Source of the DNA: Bradyrhizobium embrapense | Lineage (GTDB): Bacteria > Pseudomonadota > Alphaproteobacteria > Rhizobiales > Xanthobacteraceae | Assembly: GCF_001189235.2 (NCBI RefSeq) | Contig: NZ_LFIP02000001.1 | Coordinates: 1,415,450 to 1,479,449 of the forward strand | DNA: 64,000 nucleotides | Reading direction: 5' to 3' | Shown here: piece by piece, positions 43,817 through 52,169 of the stretch | Layout of the letters: each line of letters opens with the position of its first letter | Numbering within the stretch: position 1 is the stretch's first letter | The notes under the pieces: generated by a model | What the model was told of the DNA's origin: nothing | Databases searched by the model: none | The model's input: only the letters and a program-made list of their open reading frames with translations | Program-made: the position numbers and the translations under genes

Positions 43817-44623
43817 ATGGCCCTTTCCAAGGACGATATCCGCGCTGCCGCCGAACGGCTCGACGGCGCGGAAAAGACCCGCAAGCAAATCCGCCAGCTG
43901 TCGCTGGAATACCCCCGCATTACCCTCGAAGACGCCTACGCGATTCAGAAGGCCTGGGTCGGGATGAAGGTGGCGCAGGGGCGCGTCGTCAAGGGCCACA
44001 AGATCGGCCTGACCTCGAAGGCGATGCAGAGCGCGCTCAATATCGACGAGCCGGATTCCGGCATCCTGCTCGACGACATGTTCTTTGCCGATGGCGGCCT
44101 GGTGCCGACCGACCGCTTCATCGCAACCCGCGTCGAGGCCGAACTCGCCTTCGTGATGAAGCATCGCCTCGCAGGGCCGAACTGCACGCTGTTCGACGTG
44201 CTCAACGCCACCGACTTCGTGGTGCCGGCGCTGGAGATCCTGGATACCAGGATCGAGCGCGTCGATCCCGAGACCAAGGCGACACGCAAGATCTTCGACA
44301 CCATCGCCGATAACGCCGCCAATGCCGGCATCGTGCTTGGCGGCCGGCCGATCCGCCCGCTGGAAGCCGATCTGCGCTGGATCGGCGCGCTGTGCTTCCG
44401 CAACGGCCAGCTCGAGGAAACCGGTCTGGCTGCCGGCGTGTTGAATCATCCGGCGACCGCGGTGGCGTGGCTCGCCAACAAGATCGCCCCGAACGGGCTG
44501 GCGCTGGAAGCCGGACAGATCGTGCTGGCCGGCTCCTTCATCCGCCCGATCGAGACCCGCAAGGGCGACACCATCCAGGCCGATTACGGACCCTACGGTT
44601 CCGTGAGCTGCTACTTCGCCTGA
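43817..44623 (+). CDS. hpaH: 2-oxo-hept-4-ene-1,7-dioate hydratase
   Basis: Hydratase of 268 residues in the HpaH/HpcG branch of the FAH-like hydratase family. It adds water to 2-oxohept-4-enedioate, giving the substrate of HpaI. Family sequence includes ITLEDAYAIQKAWVGMKVAQGR, VKGHKIGLTSKAMQ, EPDSGILLDDMFFADGG, RVEAELAFVMKH (metal-binding Glu pair), ALEILDTRI, and IRPIETRKGDTIQADYGPYGS at the end. It is the first gene of the plus-strand hpa operon, 21 bases before hpaF, and is divergent from hpaR. The symbol hpcG is used for the same enzyme. Confidence 0.95.
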   Translation: MALSKDDIRAAAERLDGAEKTRKQIRQLSLEYPRITLEDAYAIQKAWVGMKVAQGRVVKGHKIGLTSKAMQSALNIDEPDSGILLDDMFFADGGLVPTDRFIATRVEAELAFVMKHRLAGPNCTLFDVLNATDFVVPALEILDTRIERVDPETKATRKIFDTIADNAANAGIVLGGRPIRPLEADLRWIGALCFRNGQLEETGLAAGVLNHPATAVAWLANKIAPNGLALEAGQIVLAGSFIRPIETRKGDTIQADYGPYGSVSCYFA

Positions 44624-44644
44624 CGCCATCAGTAGGAGCGCTGC

Positions 44645-45043
44645 ATGCCGCATTTCACGATTGAATACTCCGCCAATCTCGACGATCTCGTCGACATGGG
44701 CGCGACGGTCGAACTGGTCCGCAAGGCCGCGGTCGGGACCGGCATCTTCCCGCTCGGCGGCATCCGCGTCCGCGCCATCAGATGCGAGCACTACGCGATC
44801 GGCGACGGCCGCAAGACTTACGGCTTCCTCGACATGGTGCTGCGGCTCGGCGAAGGCCGCGACCTCGCCACCCGCAAGAAGGCTGGCGAGCACATCTTCC
44901 AGGCGCTGTCGGCCCATCTTGATCCGGTCTTCGCCAAAGCCAAGTTCGCCCTGTCTTTCGACATGCAGATCAACGACAAGGAAACCAGCTGGAAACGCAA
45001 CAACATCCACGACGCACTGAAAGTGGAGACGGTCAATGGATAA
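44645..45043 (+). CDS. hpaF: 5-carboxymethyl-2-hydroxymuconate isomerase
   Basis: Small isomerase of 132 residues in the tautomerase/CHMI family. It shifts a double bond in 5-carboxymethyl-2-hydroxymuconate so that decarboxylation can follow. It begins MPHFTIEYSANL, so after removal of the initiator Met the conserved catalytic Pro becomes the N-terminus, as the mechanism needs. Other family features are IRVRAIRCEHYAIGDG and FAKAKFALSFDMQ. It overlaps hpaE by eight bases. The symbol hpcD is used for the same enzyme. Confidence 0.95.
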   Translation: MPHFTIEYSANLDDLVDMGATVELVRKAAVGTGIFPLGGIRVRAIRCEHYAIGDGRKTYGFLDMVLRLGEGRDLATRKKAGEHIFQALSAHLDPVFAKAKFALSFDMQINDKETSWKRNNIHDALKVETVNG

Positions 45044-46580
45044 AGCGACAGCGAAATCGTCAGCCGACGTGTTCCAGGCCAACCGCGATCGCGCCGGGCC
45101 GCTGTTGGCGAAGCTGAAGGCAGAAGGCATTGGGAATGTGATCGACGGCAAGGTCGTCCCATCCGCTTCCGGTCAAACCTTCGAGACGAAATCGCCGATC
45201 GACGGAACGGTGCTGGCGACCGTCGCGCGCGGCAACGCCGACGATATCGACCGTGCCGCGACCGCCGCGTCCAAGGCCTTCAAGACCTGGCGCGACATGC
45301 CGGCGGCGCAGCGGCGCAAGCTGCTGCATCGCGTGGCTGACGCGATCGAGGAGCGCGCCGACGACATCGCCGTGCTCGAATGCATCGACACCGGCCAGGC
45401 GCACCGCTTCATGGCCAAGGCCGCGATCCGCGCCGCGGAGAATTTCCGCTTCTTCGCCGACAAATGCGCCGAGGCCCGCGACGGCCTCAACACGCCCTCT
45501 GACGAGCACTGGAACATCTCCACCCGCGTGCCGATCGGCCCGGTCGGCGTGATCACGCCGTGGAACACGCCCTTCATGCTCTCGACCTGGAAGATCGCGC
45601 CGGCGCTCGCCGCGGGCTGCACGGTGGTGCACAAGCCGGCGGAATGGTCGCCGGTCACCGCTGATCTGCTGGTCAAACTCGCAAAACAGGCCGGCATGCC
45701 GGACGGCGTCTTCAACACCGTGCACGGCTTCGGCGAGGACGCCGGCAAGGCGCTGACCGAGCACCCCGCGATCAAGGCGATCGGCTTCGTCGGCGAGAGC
45801 TCGACGGGCTCGGCAATCATGGCGCAGGGCGCGCCGACCCTGAAGCGAGTGCATTTCGAGCTCGGCGGCAAGAACCCGGTGATCGTGTTCGACGATGCCG
45901 ACCTCGACCGCGCGCTCGATGCCGTCGTGTTCATGATCTACTCGCTCAACGGCGAACGCTGCACCTCATCGAGCCGACTGCTGGTTCAGGAGAGCATCGC
46001 CGACAGATTCATCGAGAAGCTGACCGCGCGCGTGAAGGCGCTCAAGGTCGGTCATCCCCTCGATCCCGCAACCGAGATCGGGCCTCTGATCCACGAGCGG
46101 CATCTCGCCAAGGTTTGCAGCTATTTCGACGTCGCGCAGAAGGACGGCGCCACGATCGCGGTCGGCGGCAAGCCGCATGACGGCCCCGGCGGCGGACATT
46201 ATGTGCAGCCGACGCTGGTCACCGGCGCGAACGCAAAGATGCGTGTCGCCCAGGAAGAAGTGTTCGGTCCGTTCCTGACGGTGATCCCGTTCAAGGACGA
46301 AGCCGACGCGATTGAGATCGCCAACGGCGTGCAATACGGCCTGACCGGCTATGTCTGGACCGGCGAGATGGGCCGCGCGCTCCGTGTCGCCGATGCACTG
46401 GAAGCCGGCATGATCTGGCTCAACTCGGAAAACGTCCGCCATCTGCCAACCCCGTTCGGCGGCATGAAAGCCTCCGGCATCGGCCGCGACGGCGGCGACT
46501 ACTCGTTCGACTTCTACATGGAAACCAAGCACGTCTCGCTCGCGCGCGGGACGCACAAGATCCAGAAACTGGGAATTTGA
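45036..46580 (+). CDS. hpaE: 5-carboxymethyl-2-hydroxymuconate semialdehyde dehydrogenase
   Basis: NAD-dependent aldehyde dehydrogenase of 514 residues. It oxidises the ring-cleavage product of homoprotocatechuate to the acid. Motifs are VGVITPWNTPFMLSTWKIAPALAAG near residue 170 (Asn of the oxyanion hole), FVGESSTGSAI in the cofactor site, the general-base Glu in HFELGGKNPVIVFDDAD near 272, and the catalytic Cys in NGERCTSSSRL near 308. The extra N-terminal 20 residues are typical of HpaE. It overlaps the end of hpaF by eight bases, so the two are co-translated. A short repeat element follows before hpaD. Confidence 0.95.
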   Translation: MDKATAKSSADVFQANRDRAGPLLAKLKAEGIGNVIDGKVVPSASGQTFETKSPIDGTVLATVARGNADDIDRAATAASKAFKTWRDMPAAQRRKLLHRVADAIEERADDIAVLECIDTGQAHRFMAKAAIRAAENFRFFADKCAEARDGLNTPSDEHWNISTRVPIGPVGVITPWNTPFMLSTWKIAPALAAGCTVVHKPAEWSPVTADLLVKLAKQAGMPDGVFNTVHGFGEDAGKALTEHPAIKAIGFVGESSTGSAIMAQGAPTLKRVHFELGGKNPVIVFDDADLDRALDAVVFMIYSLNGERCTSSSRLLVQESIADRFIEKLTARVKALKVGHPLDPATEIGPLIHERHLAKVCSYFDVAQKDGATIAVGGKPHDGPGGGHYVQPTLVTGANAKMRVAQEEVFGPFLTVIPFKDEADAIEIANGVQYGLTGYVWTGEMGRALRVADALEAGMIWLNSENVRHLPTPFGGMKASGIGRDGGDYSFDFYMETKHVSLARGTHKIQKLGI

Positions 46581-46585
46581 TTGCA

Positions 46586-46664
46586 CGTCGTTCCGGGGCG
46601 GCGCGTAGCGGCAAACCCGGAACCTCGAGATTCCGCGTTCTCGCTTCGCGAGCCCGGAATGACG
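46586..46664. repeat. Palindromic repeat, family A copy 1, between hpaE and hpaD
   Basis: The copy runs from CGTCGTTCCGGGGCG to CCCGGAATGACG and has an inner core CCGGAACCTCGAGATTCCG-like palindrome. It shares most of its sequence with the copy at 61602-61682. Both copies lie just upstream of a gene inside an operon, so they may affect mRNA processing. Confidence 0.8.
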
Positions 46665-46687
46665 AATAAAATTGAGGGGAAACACCG

Positions 46688-47671
46688 ATGCCCGTTCCGA
46701 CACACGTCTTCGATCCGCCGTTCAACATCATCCGCTGCAGCCATGCCGTGCTCGACGTCACGGACCTGGAGAAGAGCGCCGCCTTCTACGAGAAGACCGT
46801 CGGCCTCCACATCGAGGACCGCGACGACAAATCGGTGTATCTGCGCGCCAGCGAGGAGCACCAGCATCACTCGGTGGTGCTGCGCAAGGCTGCGAAGGCT
46901 GCCTGCAACCGGCTCGGCTTCAAGGTCGGCAATGACGGCGACCTCGACAAGGCGGCCGCCTTCTTCTCGGAGAACGGCATCGCCTACGCTTTCGTTGACC
47001 AGCCGTTCCAGGGCCGCACGCTGCAATTCGCCGATCCGTTCGGCTTCCAGATCGAGCTCTACGCTACGATGGAGAAGCGCCCGCATCTGTTGCGGCGCTA
47101 CGATCTCTACAAGGGCTGCCATCCGCAGCGGCTCGACCATTTCAACGTATTCGCCGCCGAGGTGCAGGACACCGTCGACTTCTACGCCCGGCTCGGCTTC
47201 CGCCTCACCGAATATGCCGAGGAGGACGGCGACCAGGGGCGCATCGCCGCCGCCTGGATGCATCGCAAGGGCAATGTCCACGACTTCGCCATCACCAACG
47301 GTCGTGGCCCGCGCTTGCACCACATCGCCTATTGGGTGCCGACCGCGATGAACATCGTGCACCTCTGCGACGTGATGGCCTCCTCCGGCTTCCTCAAGAA
47401 CATCGAGCGCGGCCCGGGCCGGCACGGCATCTCCAACGCCTTCTTCCTCTACATCCGCGATCCCGACGGCCACCGCATCGAGCTCTACACCAGCGATTAT
47501 TTCACCGGCGATCACGACCACGAGCCGTTGCGCTGGTCGCTGCGCGATCCGCGCCGCCAGACGCTGTGGGGCGCGCCGGCGCCGCGCTCCTGGTTCGAGG
47601 AAGGTTCGACCTTCGCCGGCCAAACGGTGCGCGAACCGCGCTTCGTCGCCGACGTGCTGGTCGCGGATTAG
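46688..47671 (+). CDS. hpaD: 3,4-dihydroxyphenylacetate 2,3-dioxygenase (type I extradiol)
   Basis: Ring-cleaving Fe(II) (or Mn) dioxygenase of 327 residues, the defining enzyme of the homoprotocatechuate meta pathway. It has two VOC domains. The N-terminal one begins NIIRCSHAVLDVTDLEKSAAFYE. The catalytic one carries the metal ligands His in QRLDHFNVFAAEV (near 155), His in RLHHIAYWVP (near 214) and Glu in GHRIELYTSDY (near 265). The end LRWSLRDPRRQTLWGAPAPRSWFEEGS is typical of this enzyme. It belongs to the VOC-fold type, not the LigB-type HpaD of E. coli. It is encoded in the same operon as hpaE and hpaG. Confidence 0.95.
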   Translation: MPVPTHVFDPPFNIIRCSHAVLDVTDLEKSAAFYEKTVGLHIEDRDDKSVYLRASEEHQHHSVVLRKAAKAACNRLGFKVGNDGDLDKAAAFFSENGIAYAFVDQPFQGRTLQFADPFGFQIELYATMEKRPHLLRRYDLYKGCHPQRLDHFNVFAAEVQDTVDFYARLGFRLTEYAEEDGDQGRIAAAWMHRKGNVHDFAITNGRGPRLHHIAYWVPTAMNIVHLCDVMASSGFLKNIERGPGRHGISNAFFLYIRDPDGHRIELYTSDYFTGDHDHEPLRWSLRDPRRQTLWGAPAPRSWFEEGSTFAGQTVREPRFVADVLVAD

Positions 47672-47695
47672 TGCGCAAGACCCCATCCCCTCACC

Positions 47696-47715
47696 GTCCC
47701 GGCGAAAGCCGGGAC
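47696..47715. repeat. Short hairpin repeat, family B copy 1
   Basis: GTCCCGGC-GAAA-GCCGGGAC is a perfect 8-base stem with a GAAA loop between hpaD and hpaG. Imperfect relatives occur at 52992-53019 and 63895-63929. It may protect or process the hpa transcript. Confidence 0.75.
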
Positions 47716-47737
47716 GACACCAATTATGGGACTGCTG

Positions 47738-48610
47738 ATGCCCTCTCCTCGCCTCGCCACCTACTCCGTCAACGGCACCACCAGCTATGGCGCCGTCACC
47801 GATACCGGCATCGTCGACCTCTCGTCGCGCTTCGCCAAGAACTATCCGACGCTGCGCGAGGCGATCGCCGCCGGCGCGCTGCCCAAGCTCGTTGAGGACG
47901 CCGCCAAGCACGCGCCCGACCACGCGCTCGACGCGGTCACCTGGCAGCCGCCGATCCCGGCGCCGGACAAGATCATCTGCATCGGCGTCAACTATCCCGA
48001 TCGCAATGCCGAGTACAAGGACGGCTCGGACGCGCCGAAATATCCGAGCATGTTCCTGCGGGTGCCGCGCTCCTTCGTCGGCCACAACACGCCGGTGGTG
48101 CGGCCGCGGATCTCGCCGCAGCTCGACTATGAGGGCGAGTTGGTGCTGGTGATCGGCAAGGCCGGCCGGCACATTCCGGAGAGCGCGGCGCTCGATCACA
48201 TCGCCGCGATCACGCTCTGCAATGAAGGCACCATCCGCGACTGGGTGCGCCACGCCAAATTCAACGTCACCCAGGGCAAGAATTTCGATTCCACCGGCAG
48301 TCTCGGCCCGTGGATCGTGCCTTACAGCAGCGAAGCGCAGATCGCCGATGTCCGGCTGACCACCAAGGTCAACGGTGAGGTCAGGCAGGACGACCGCACC
48401 TCGCGCTTGATCTTCGGCTTCCGCTACCTCATCAACTACATCTCGACCTTCACGACGCTGGTTCCCGGCGACATCATCGTCACGGGAACGCCGACCGGCG
48501 CAGGCGCGCGGTTCGATCCGCCGCGCTATCTGAAGCCCGGTGATGTCGTCGAGGTCGAGGCCGAAGGCGTCGGCATCCTGCGCAACGGCGTCGTCGACGA
48601 AGCCAACTAA
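47738..48610 (+). CDS. hpaG: Fumarylacetoacetate hydrolase family protein, HpaG-type isomerase/decarboxylase
   Basis: FAH-family enzyme of 290 residues (start at 47738, MPSPRLATYSVNG; an ATG four codons earlier lacks a ribosome site). The C-terminal FAH domain shows KIICIGVNYPDRNAEYK near residue 75, PRISPQLDYEGELVLVIGKAG with the metal-binding Glu-Gly-Glu near 130, RLIFGFRYLINYISTFTTLVPGDIIVTGTPTGAG, and the ending VEVEAEGVGILRNGV. In this operon the expected job is decarboxylation of 5-oxopent-3-ene-1,2,5-tricarboxylate and isomerisation of the product, done by HpaG. A generic acylpyruvase is the alternative. Only one FAH domain is present, whereas some HpaG proteins have two. HpaH takes the product. 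Confidence 0.82.
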   Translation: MPSPRLATYSVNGTTSYGAVTDTGIVDLSSRFAKNYPTLREAIAAGALPKLVEDAAKHAPDHALDAVTWQPPIPAPDKIICIGVNYPDRNAEYKDGSDAPKYPSMFLRVPRSFVGHNTPVVRPRISPQLDYEGELVLVIGKAGRHIPESAALDHIAAITLCNEGTIRDWVRHAKFNVTQGKNFDSTGSLGPWIVPYSSEAQIADVRLTTKVNGEVRQDDRTSRLIFGFRYLINYISTFTTLVPGDIIVTGTPTGAGARFDPPRYLKPGDVVEVEAEGVGILRNGVVDEAN

Positions 48611-48634
48611 TCCCGCAAGCGAGTGGACAGTGCC

Positions 48635-50263
48635 ATGACATCAACATCCGGCGGCGAAGCAATCGTCAACGGCCTCGTCGCCCACGGCGTCGACACCGTG
48701 TTCGGCCTGCCCGGCGCGCAGATCTATGGCCTGTTCGATGCGTTCCACCAGGCGCAGCTCAAGGTAGTCGGCGCCCGGCACGAGCAGGCCTGCGGCTACA
48801 TGGCGTTCGGCTATGCCCGCTCCTCAGGCCGGCCCGGCGTGTTCAGCGTGGTGCCCGGCCCCGGCGTGCTCAACGCCTCGGCGGCGTTGCTCACTGCGTT
48901 CGGCTGCAACGAGCCGGTGCTGTGCCTGACCGGCCAGGTGCCGACGCAATTCCTCGGCAAGGGCCGCGGCCATCTGCACGAGATGCCGGACCAGCTCGCG
49001 ACCTTGCGCACCTTCGTGAAATGGGCCGACCGGATCGAATATCCCGACAATGCGCCGGCGATGGTGTCGCGCGCGTTCCAGGAGATGCTGTCGGGCCGGC
49101 GCGGTCCCGCGTCGCTCGAGATGCCGTGGGATGTGTTTACCCAGCGCACTCAGGTTGCAGCGGTCAAGCCGTTCGACCCGTTGCCGGCGCCGCAGCCCGA
49201 TCCGGACCGCATCAAGGCCGCCGCCGACCTGATCGCCGGCAGCAAGGCGCCGATGATCTTCGTCGGCAGCGGCGCCATCGAGGCAGGCGAGGAAATCCTC
49301 GAACTGGCCGAGATGATCGACGCACCGGTGGTCGCATTCCGCAGCGGCCGCGGCATCGTCTCCAACGCGCACGAGCTCGGACTCACGATGGCCGCGGCCT
49401 ACAAGCTGTGGCCGAAGACAGATTTGATGATCGGCATCGGCACCCGCATGGAATTGCCGACGATGTCGCGCTGGCCCTATCAGCCTGCCGGCCTGAAATG
49501 CGTGCGGATCGACATCGATGCGGTCGAGCTGAGACGTTGGCCCGCCGACGCCGGCGTGATCGCGGACGCCAAGGCCGGCACCGCCGATCTCGTCTCGGCC
49601 GTGCACAAGGCGGGCTACAGCAAGACCGCGGGACGCCGCGCCGCGATCCGCGAGGCGACCGCAGCCGCCGAACACGAGATACAGCGCATCCAGCCGCAGA
49701 TGGCCTATCTGAAGATCCTGCGCGAGGTGCTGCCGGCCAACGCCATCGTCACCGACGAGCTGTCGCAGGTCGGCTTTGCGTCGTGGTACGGTTTTCCGAT
49801 CTACGAGCCGCGCACCTTCATCACGTCGGGCTATCAGGGCACGCTCGGCTCGGGTTTCCCGACCGCGCTCGGCGCCAAGGTCGCCAACCCGGACAGGCCA
49901 GTGGTCGCGATCACCGGTGACGGTGGCTTCATGTTCGGCGTGCAGGAGCTCGCTACCGCCGTGCAGTTCAAGATCGGCGTGGTGACGCTGGTGTTCAACA
50001 ACAATGCTTACGGTAATGTCCGCCGCGACCAGCGCCAGCATTTCGACGGCCGCGTCGTCGCCTCGAACCTGGTCAATCCTGATTTCGTCAAGCTCGCGGA
50101 ATCCTTCGGCGCCGGCGCCGCGCGCGTCACCTCGCCGGATCAGTTCCGCCCGGTGCTGGAGAAGGCGCTGGCCGACGGCGGGCCCTACGTGATCTCGGTG
50201 GAAGTGCCGACCGATTCCGAAGTCTCACCCTGGGCGTTCATCCATCCGGCACGAAACAACTAG
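48635..50263 (+). CDS. Thiamine diphosphate-dependent enzyme, acetolactate synthase-like
   Basis: ThDP enzyme of 542 residues with the three-domain layout of acetolactate synthase and benzoylformate decarboxylase. The Pyr domain has HGVDTVFGLPGAQIYGLFDA and the catalytic Glu in VVGARHEQACGYMAFGYAR near residue 50. The central domain spans about 190-330. The PP domain carries the ThDP motif GDGGFMFGVQELATAVQ ending in NNNAYGNVRRDQ. No FAD-specific segment can be judged. It follows hpaG by 24 bases and is probably in the hpa operon, although it is not part of the textbook pathway. Decarboxylation of an aromatic or aliphatic 2-oxo acid is a reasonable guess. Its stop codon overlaps the stop of the convergent MFS gene (CTAG, 50260-50263). 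Confidence 0.85.
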   Translation: MTSTSGGEAIVNGLVAHGVDTVFGLPGAQIYGLFDAFHQAQLKVVGARHEQACGYMAFGYARSSGRPGVFSVVPGPGVLNASAALLTAFGCNEPVLCLTGQVPTQFLGKGRGHLHEMPDQLATLRTFVKWADRIEYPDNAPAMVSRAFQEMLSGRRGPASLEMPWDVFTQRTQVAAVKPFDPLPAPQPDPDRIKAAADLIAGSKAPMIFVGSGAIEAGEEILELAEMIDAPVVAFRSGRGIVSNAHELGLTMAAAYKLWPKTDLMIGIGTRMELPTMSRWPYQPAGLKCVRIDIDAVELRRWPADAGVIADAKAGTADLVSAVHKAGYSKTAGRRAAIREATAAAEHEIQRIQPQMAYLKILREVLPANAIVTDELSQVGFASWYGFPIYEPRTFITSGYQGTLGSGFPTALGAKVANPDRPVVAITGDGGFMFGVQELATAVQFKIGVVTLVFNNNAYGNVRRDQRQHFDGRVVASNLVNPDFVKLAESFGAGAARVTSPDQFRPVLEKALADGGPYVISVEVPTDSEVSPWAFIHPARNN

Positions 50264-51474
50264 GCACCCTGCACGCCGCGTTGCGCCCGCGACGCGGCGA
50301 TCACCAGCAGGCCGGCGCCGGCGACCGACCAGCAGGCGACCGGCGCCCAATGCACCAGCGGCGCATAATCCGGCAGCTTCTGCAAGCCACCGGCAACCGC
50401 CGCCATCCGAGCAAACGTCGCGAGCGCCAGCGCCGAGAACACGAGGCCCGTGACCTTACCTTCGGCACCGGTCTCCCCGATCGCAAGCGCCGCGGACACT
50501 GCGCTCATCAGCATGCAGCCCCAGGCCGCGCCCGCCATGAACTGCGCCACGATCAGCACGTTGAGGCTGCCGGCGATCTCCGCGGCAACGATGGCGAATG
50601 CGCCAAGCAGTCCCGCCGCGCCCATCGCGATCAGGCCGCCGCGATGCTTGACGACTATACTCGCCGGGAACATCGCGATGTTGAAGCCGATCCAGAACAC
50701 CGGCATCAACCATTGCAGCTCGTCCGGCTTGGCGAAGCGGAGATAGAACGGGGCGCTGTTGATGTTGAAGTGCAGTTGATAGCCGAGCGAGAGCAGAACC
50801 AGCGATCCGATAAGGAACATCGGCACCGCGCCGAGCCGCTTGGCCGGTGGCGGGAGCCGCTCCGGCTGCACATCTTCGGCGACGCGGCGTTCGATCCCTG
50901 AGAACGCCAGCGCGGTCAGCAGCAGCACGGCGCCGGACAGCACGAACGGCAGCCGCGCATCGTGATCGCGCAGCACGACGGCGAGGTAGGGCGAGACCGC
51001 GCCCGCGATGCCGTAGCCCAGCATCGCCAGCGCCGCGAGGAACGGGACGGAAGGTTGCGCGCGATACTTGCCGAGCAGCGTCAATGGCGGCGCGCGTAAG
51101 GCCGACGACGTCACGGCCCAGATCACGATCGACGCGATCAGCCAGACTTTTGCGCCCGGCCCAGTGTCGGCGACGTAAGGCAGCGCGATGAAGGCGGCGC
51201 AGGAGATCGAAGCGAGGATGCCGACGAACACGCCGAGACGACCGACCAGGATCGATATCCTGTCGGCGGCCATGCCCATCGCAGTGTCTGACACGGCGAA
51301 GATGGCCTGGTCCATCATCAGGATCAGGATGACGGTTGAAGGCGCGATGCCGACATCGGCGCACAGCTTGGGCAGGTAGATCAGGTAGGTGGTCCAGCCC
51401 AGCGTGAACACGAGTTGCAGCACGGCGAGATAAGCGCCGGTGCGGTTGACCGCGCGGTCGGCCTTGGTGGTCAT
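50260..51474 (-). CDS. Major facilitator superfamily transporter
   Basis: Inner-membrane transporter of 404 residues with about twelve membrane segments in two halves. The first half includes AYLAVLQLVFTLGWTTYLIYLP, VILILMMDQAIFAVSDTAMGMAADRI (a loop 2-3 motif region) and VFVGILASISCAAFIAL. The second half includes APFYLRFAKPDELQWLMPVFWIGFNIAMFP and GLIAMGAAGLLGAFAIVAAEIAG. No signature fixes the substrate. It converges on the ThDP enzyme gene of the hpa operon, with the two stop codons overlapping at CTAG, so it is transcribed separately. Aromatic acid uptake is possible but unproven. Confidence 0.88.
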   Translation of the reverse strand: MTTKADRAVNRTGAYLAVLQLVFTLGWTTYLIYLPKLCADVGIAPSTVILILMMDQAIFAVSDTAMGMAADRISILVGRLGVFVGILASISCAAFIALPYVADTGPGAKVWLIASIVIWAVTSSALRAPPLTLLGKYRAQPSVPFLAALAMLGYGIAGAVSPYLAVVLRDHDARLPFVLSGAVLLLTALAFSGIERRVAEDVQPERLPPPAKRLGAVPMFLIGSLVLLSLGYQLHFNINSAPFYLRFAKPDELQWLMPVFWIGFNIAMFPASIVVKHRGGLIAMGAAGLLGAFAIVAAEIAGSLNVLIVAQFMAGAAWGCMLMSAVSAALAIGETGAEGKVTGLVFSALALATFARMAAVAGGLQKLPDYAPLVHWAPVACWSVAGAGLLVIAASRAQRGVQGA

Positions 51475-51500
51475 CTACCAAGTCTAGATCACCCGGCGGT

Positions 51501-52169
51501 TCAGCGCACCTTGCGGAAGGTCAAATTGATGCGCTGGCGGCCGAGCACGCTGTGCTCGCCATCAGCGAGCGCTGCGACACCGTGATAAAATAGCCGCGAC
51601 GGCCCGCCCCACACCGCAACATCGCCGTGTTCGAGCCGATAGCGGCGCGGCGTATCGCTCCGCTTCAGGCCGCCGAACAGGAAGATTGCCGGCAGCCCGA
51701 GCGAGATCGAGACGATCGGTGCGCCGTAGTCGAGCTCGTCCTTGTCCTGATGCAGCGACAATTTTGCGCCGGGCACATAGCGGTTGATCAGGCAGGCCTG
51801 CGGCGCAAAGCCATCGAAACCGGCCGCAGCCGCGGCATCGGCAGCGACCCCGCGCAACACCGCCGGCATCGTGGGCCAAGGCTGTCCCGTATCAGGGTCG
51901 ATCGGATCGTAGCGATAGCCGCTGGGATCGGAAACCCAGCCGACGCTGCCGCAATTGGTCATCGCGACCGACATCCGATGGCCGCCCGGCGTGATCAGAT
52001 GCCGGAACGGCGCCTGCTTGACGATGACACGCAAGGCCGGGATCAGCTCGGCCTCGAACGGCCGGACGAAGCCGCGCAGCAGCACCGCGCCGTCCGCGAT
52101 CGTCTCGCGCGGCGGCCTTGCATCGCCAATGGACTCGAACAGATCAGCAGCCACGCCTTGCGCGCTCAC
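51501..52169 (-). CDS. alkB: DNA/RNA alkylation repair dioxygenase AlkB
   Basis: 2-oxoglutarate/Fe(II) dioxygenase of 222 residues that removes 1-methyladenine and 3-methylcytosine from DNA. The GTG at 52169 was chosen over an ATG 99 codons upstream: it overlaps the TGA of the upstream gene (GTGA) and gives the E. coli AlkB length. Iron ligands are H140 and D142 (LSLHQDKDE) and H196 (FYHGVAAL). The 2OG-binding arginines are R213 and R219 (RINLTFR). The substrate-contact segment MTNCGSVGW and PSGYRYDPIDPDTGQPWP also match AlkB closely. No Ada gene is nearby. Confidence 0.95.
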   Translation of the reverse strand: MSAQGVAADLFESIGDARPPRETIADGAVLLRGFVRPFEAELIPALRVIVKQAPFRHLITPGGHRMSVAMTNCGSVGWVSDPSGYRYDPIDPDTGQPWPTMPAVLRGVAADAAAAAGFDGFAPQACLINRYVPGAKLSLHQDKDELDYGAPIVSISLGLPAIFLFGGLKRSDTPRRYRLEHGDVAVWGGPSRLFYHGVAALADGEHSVLGRQRINLTFRKVR

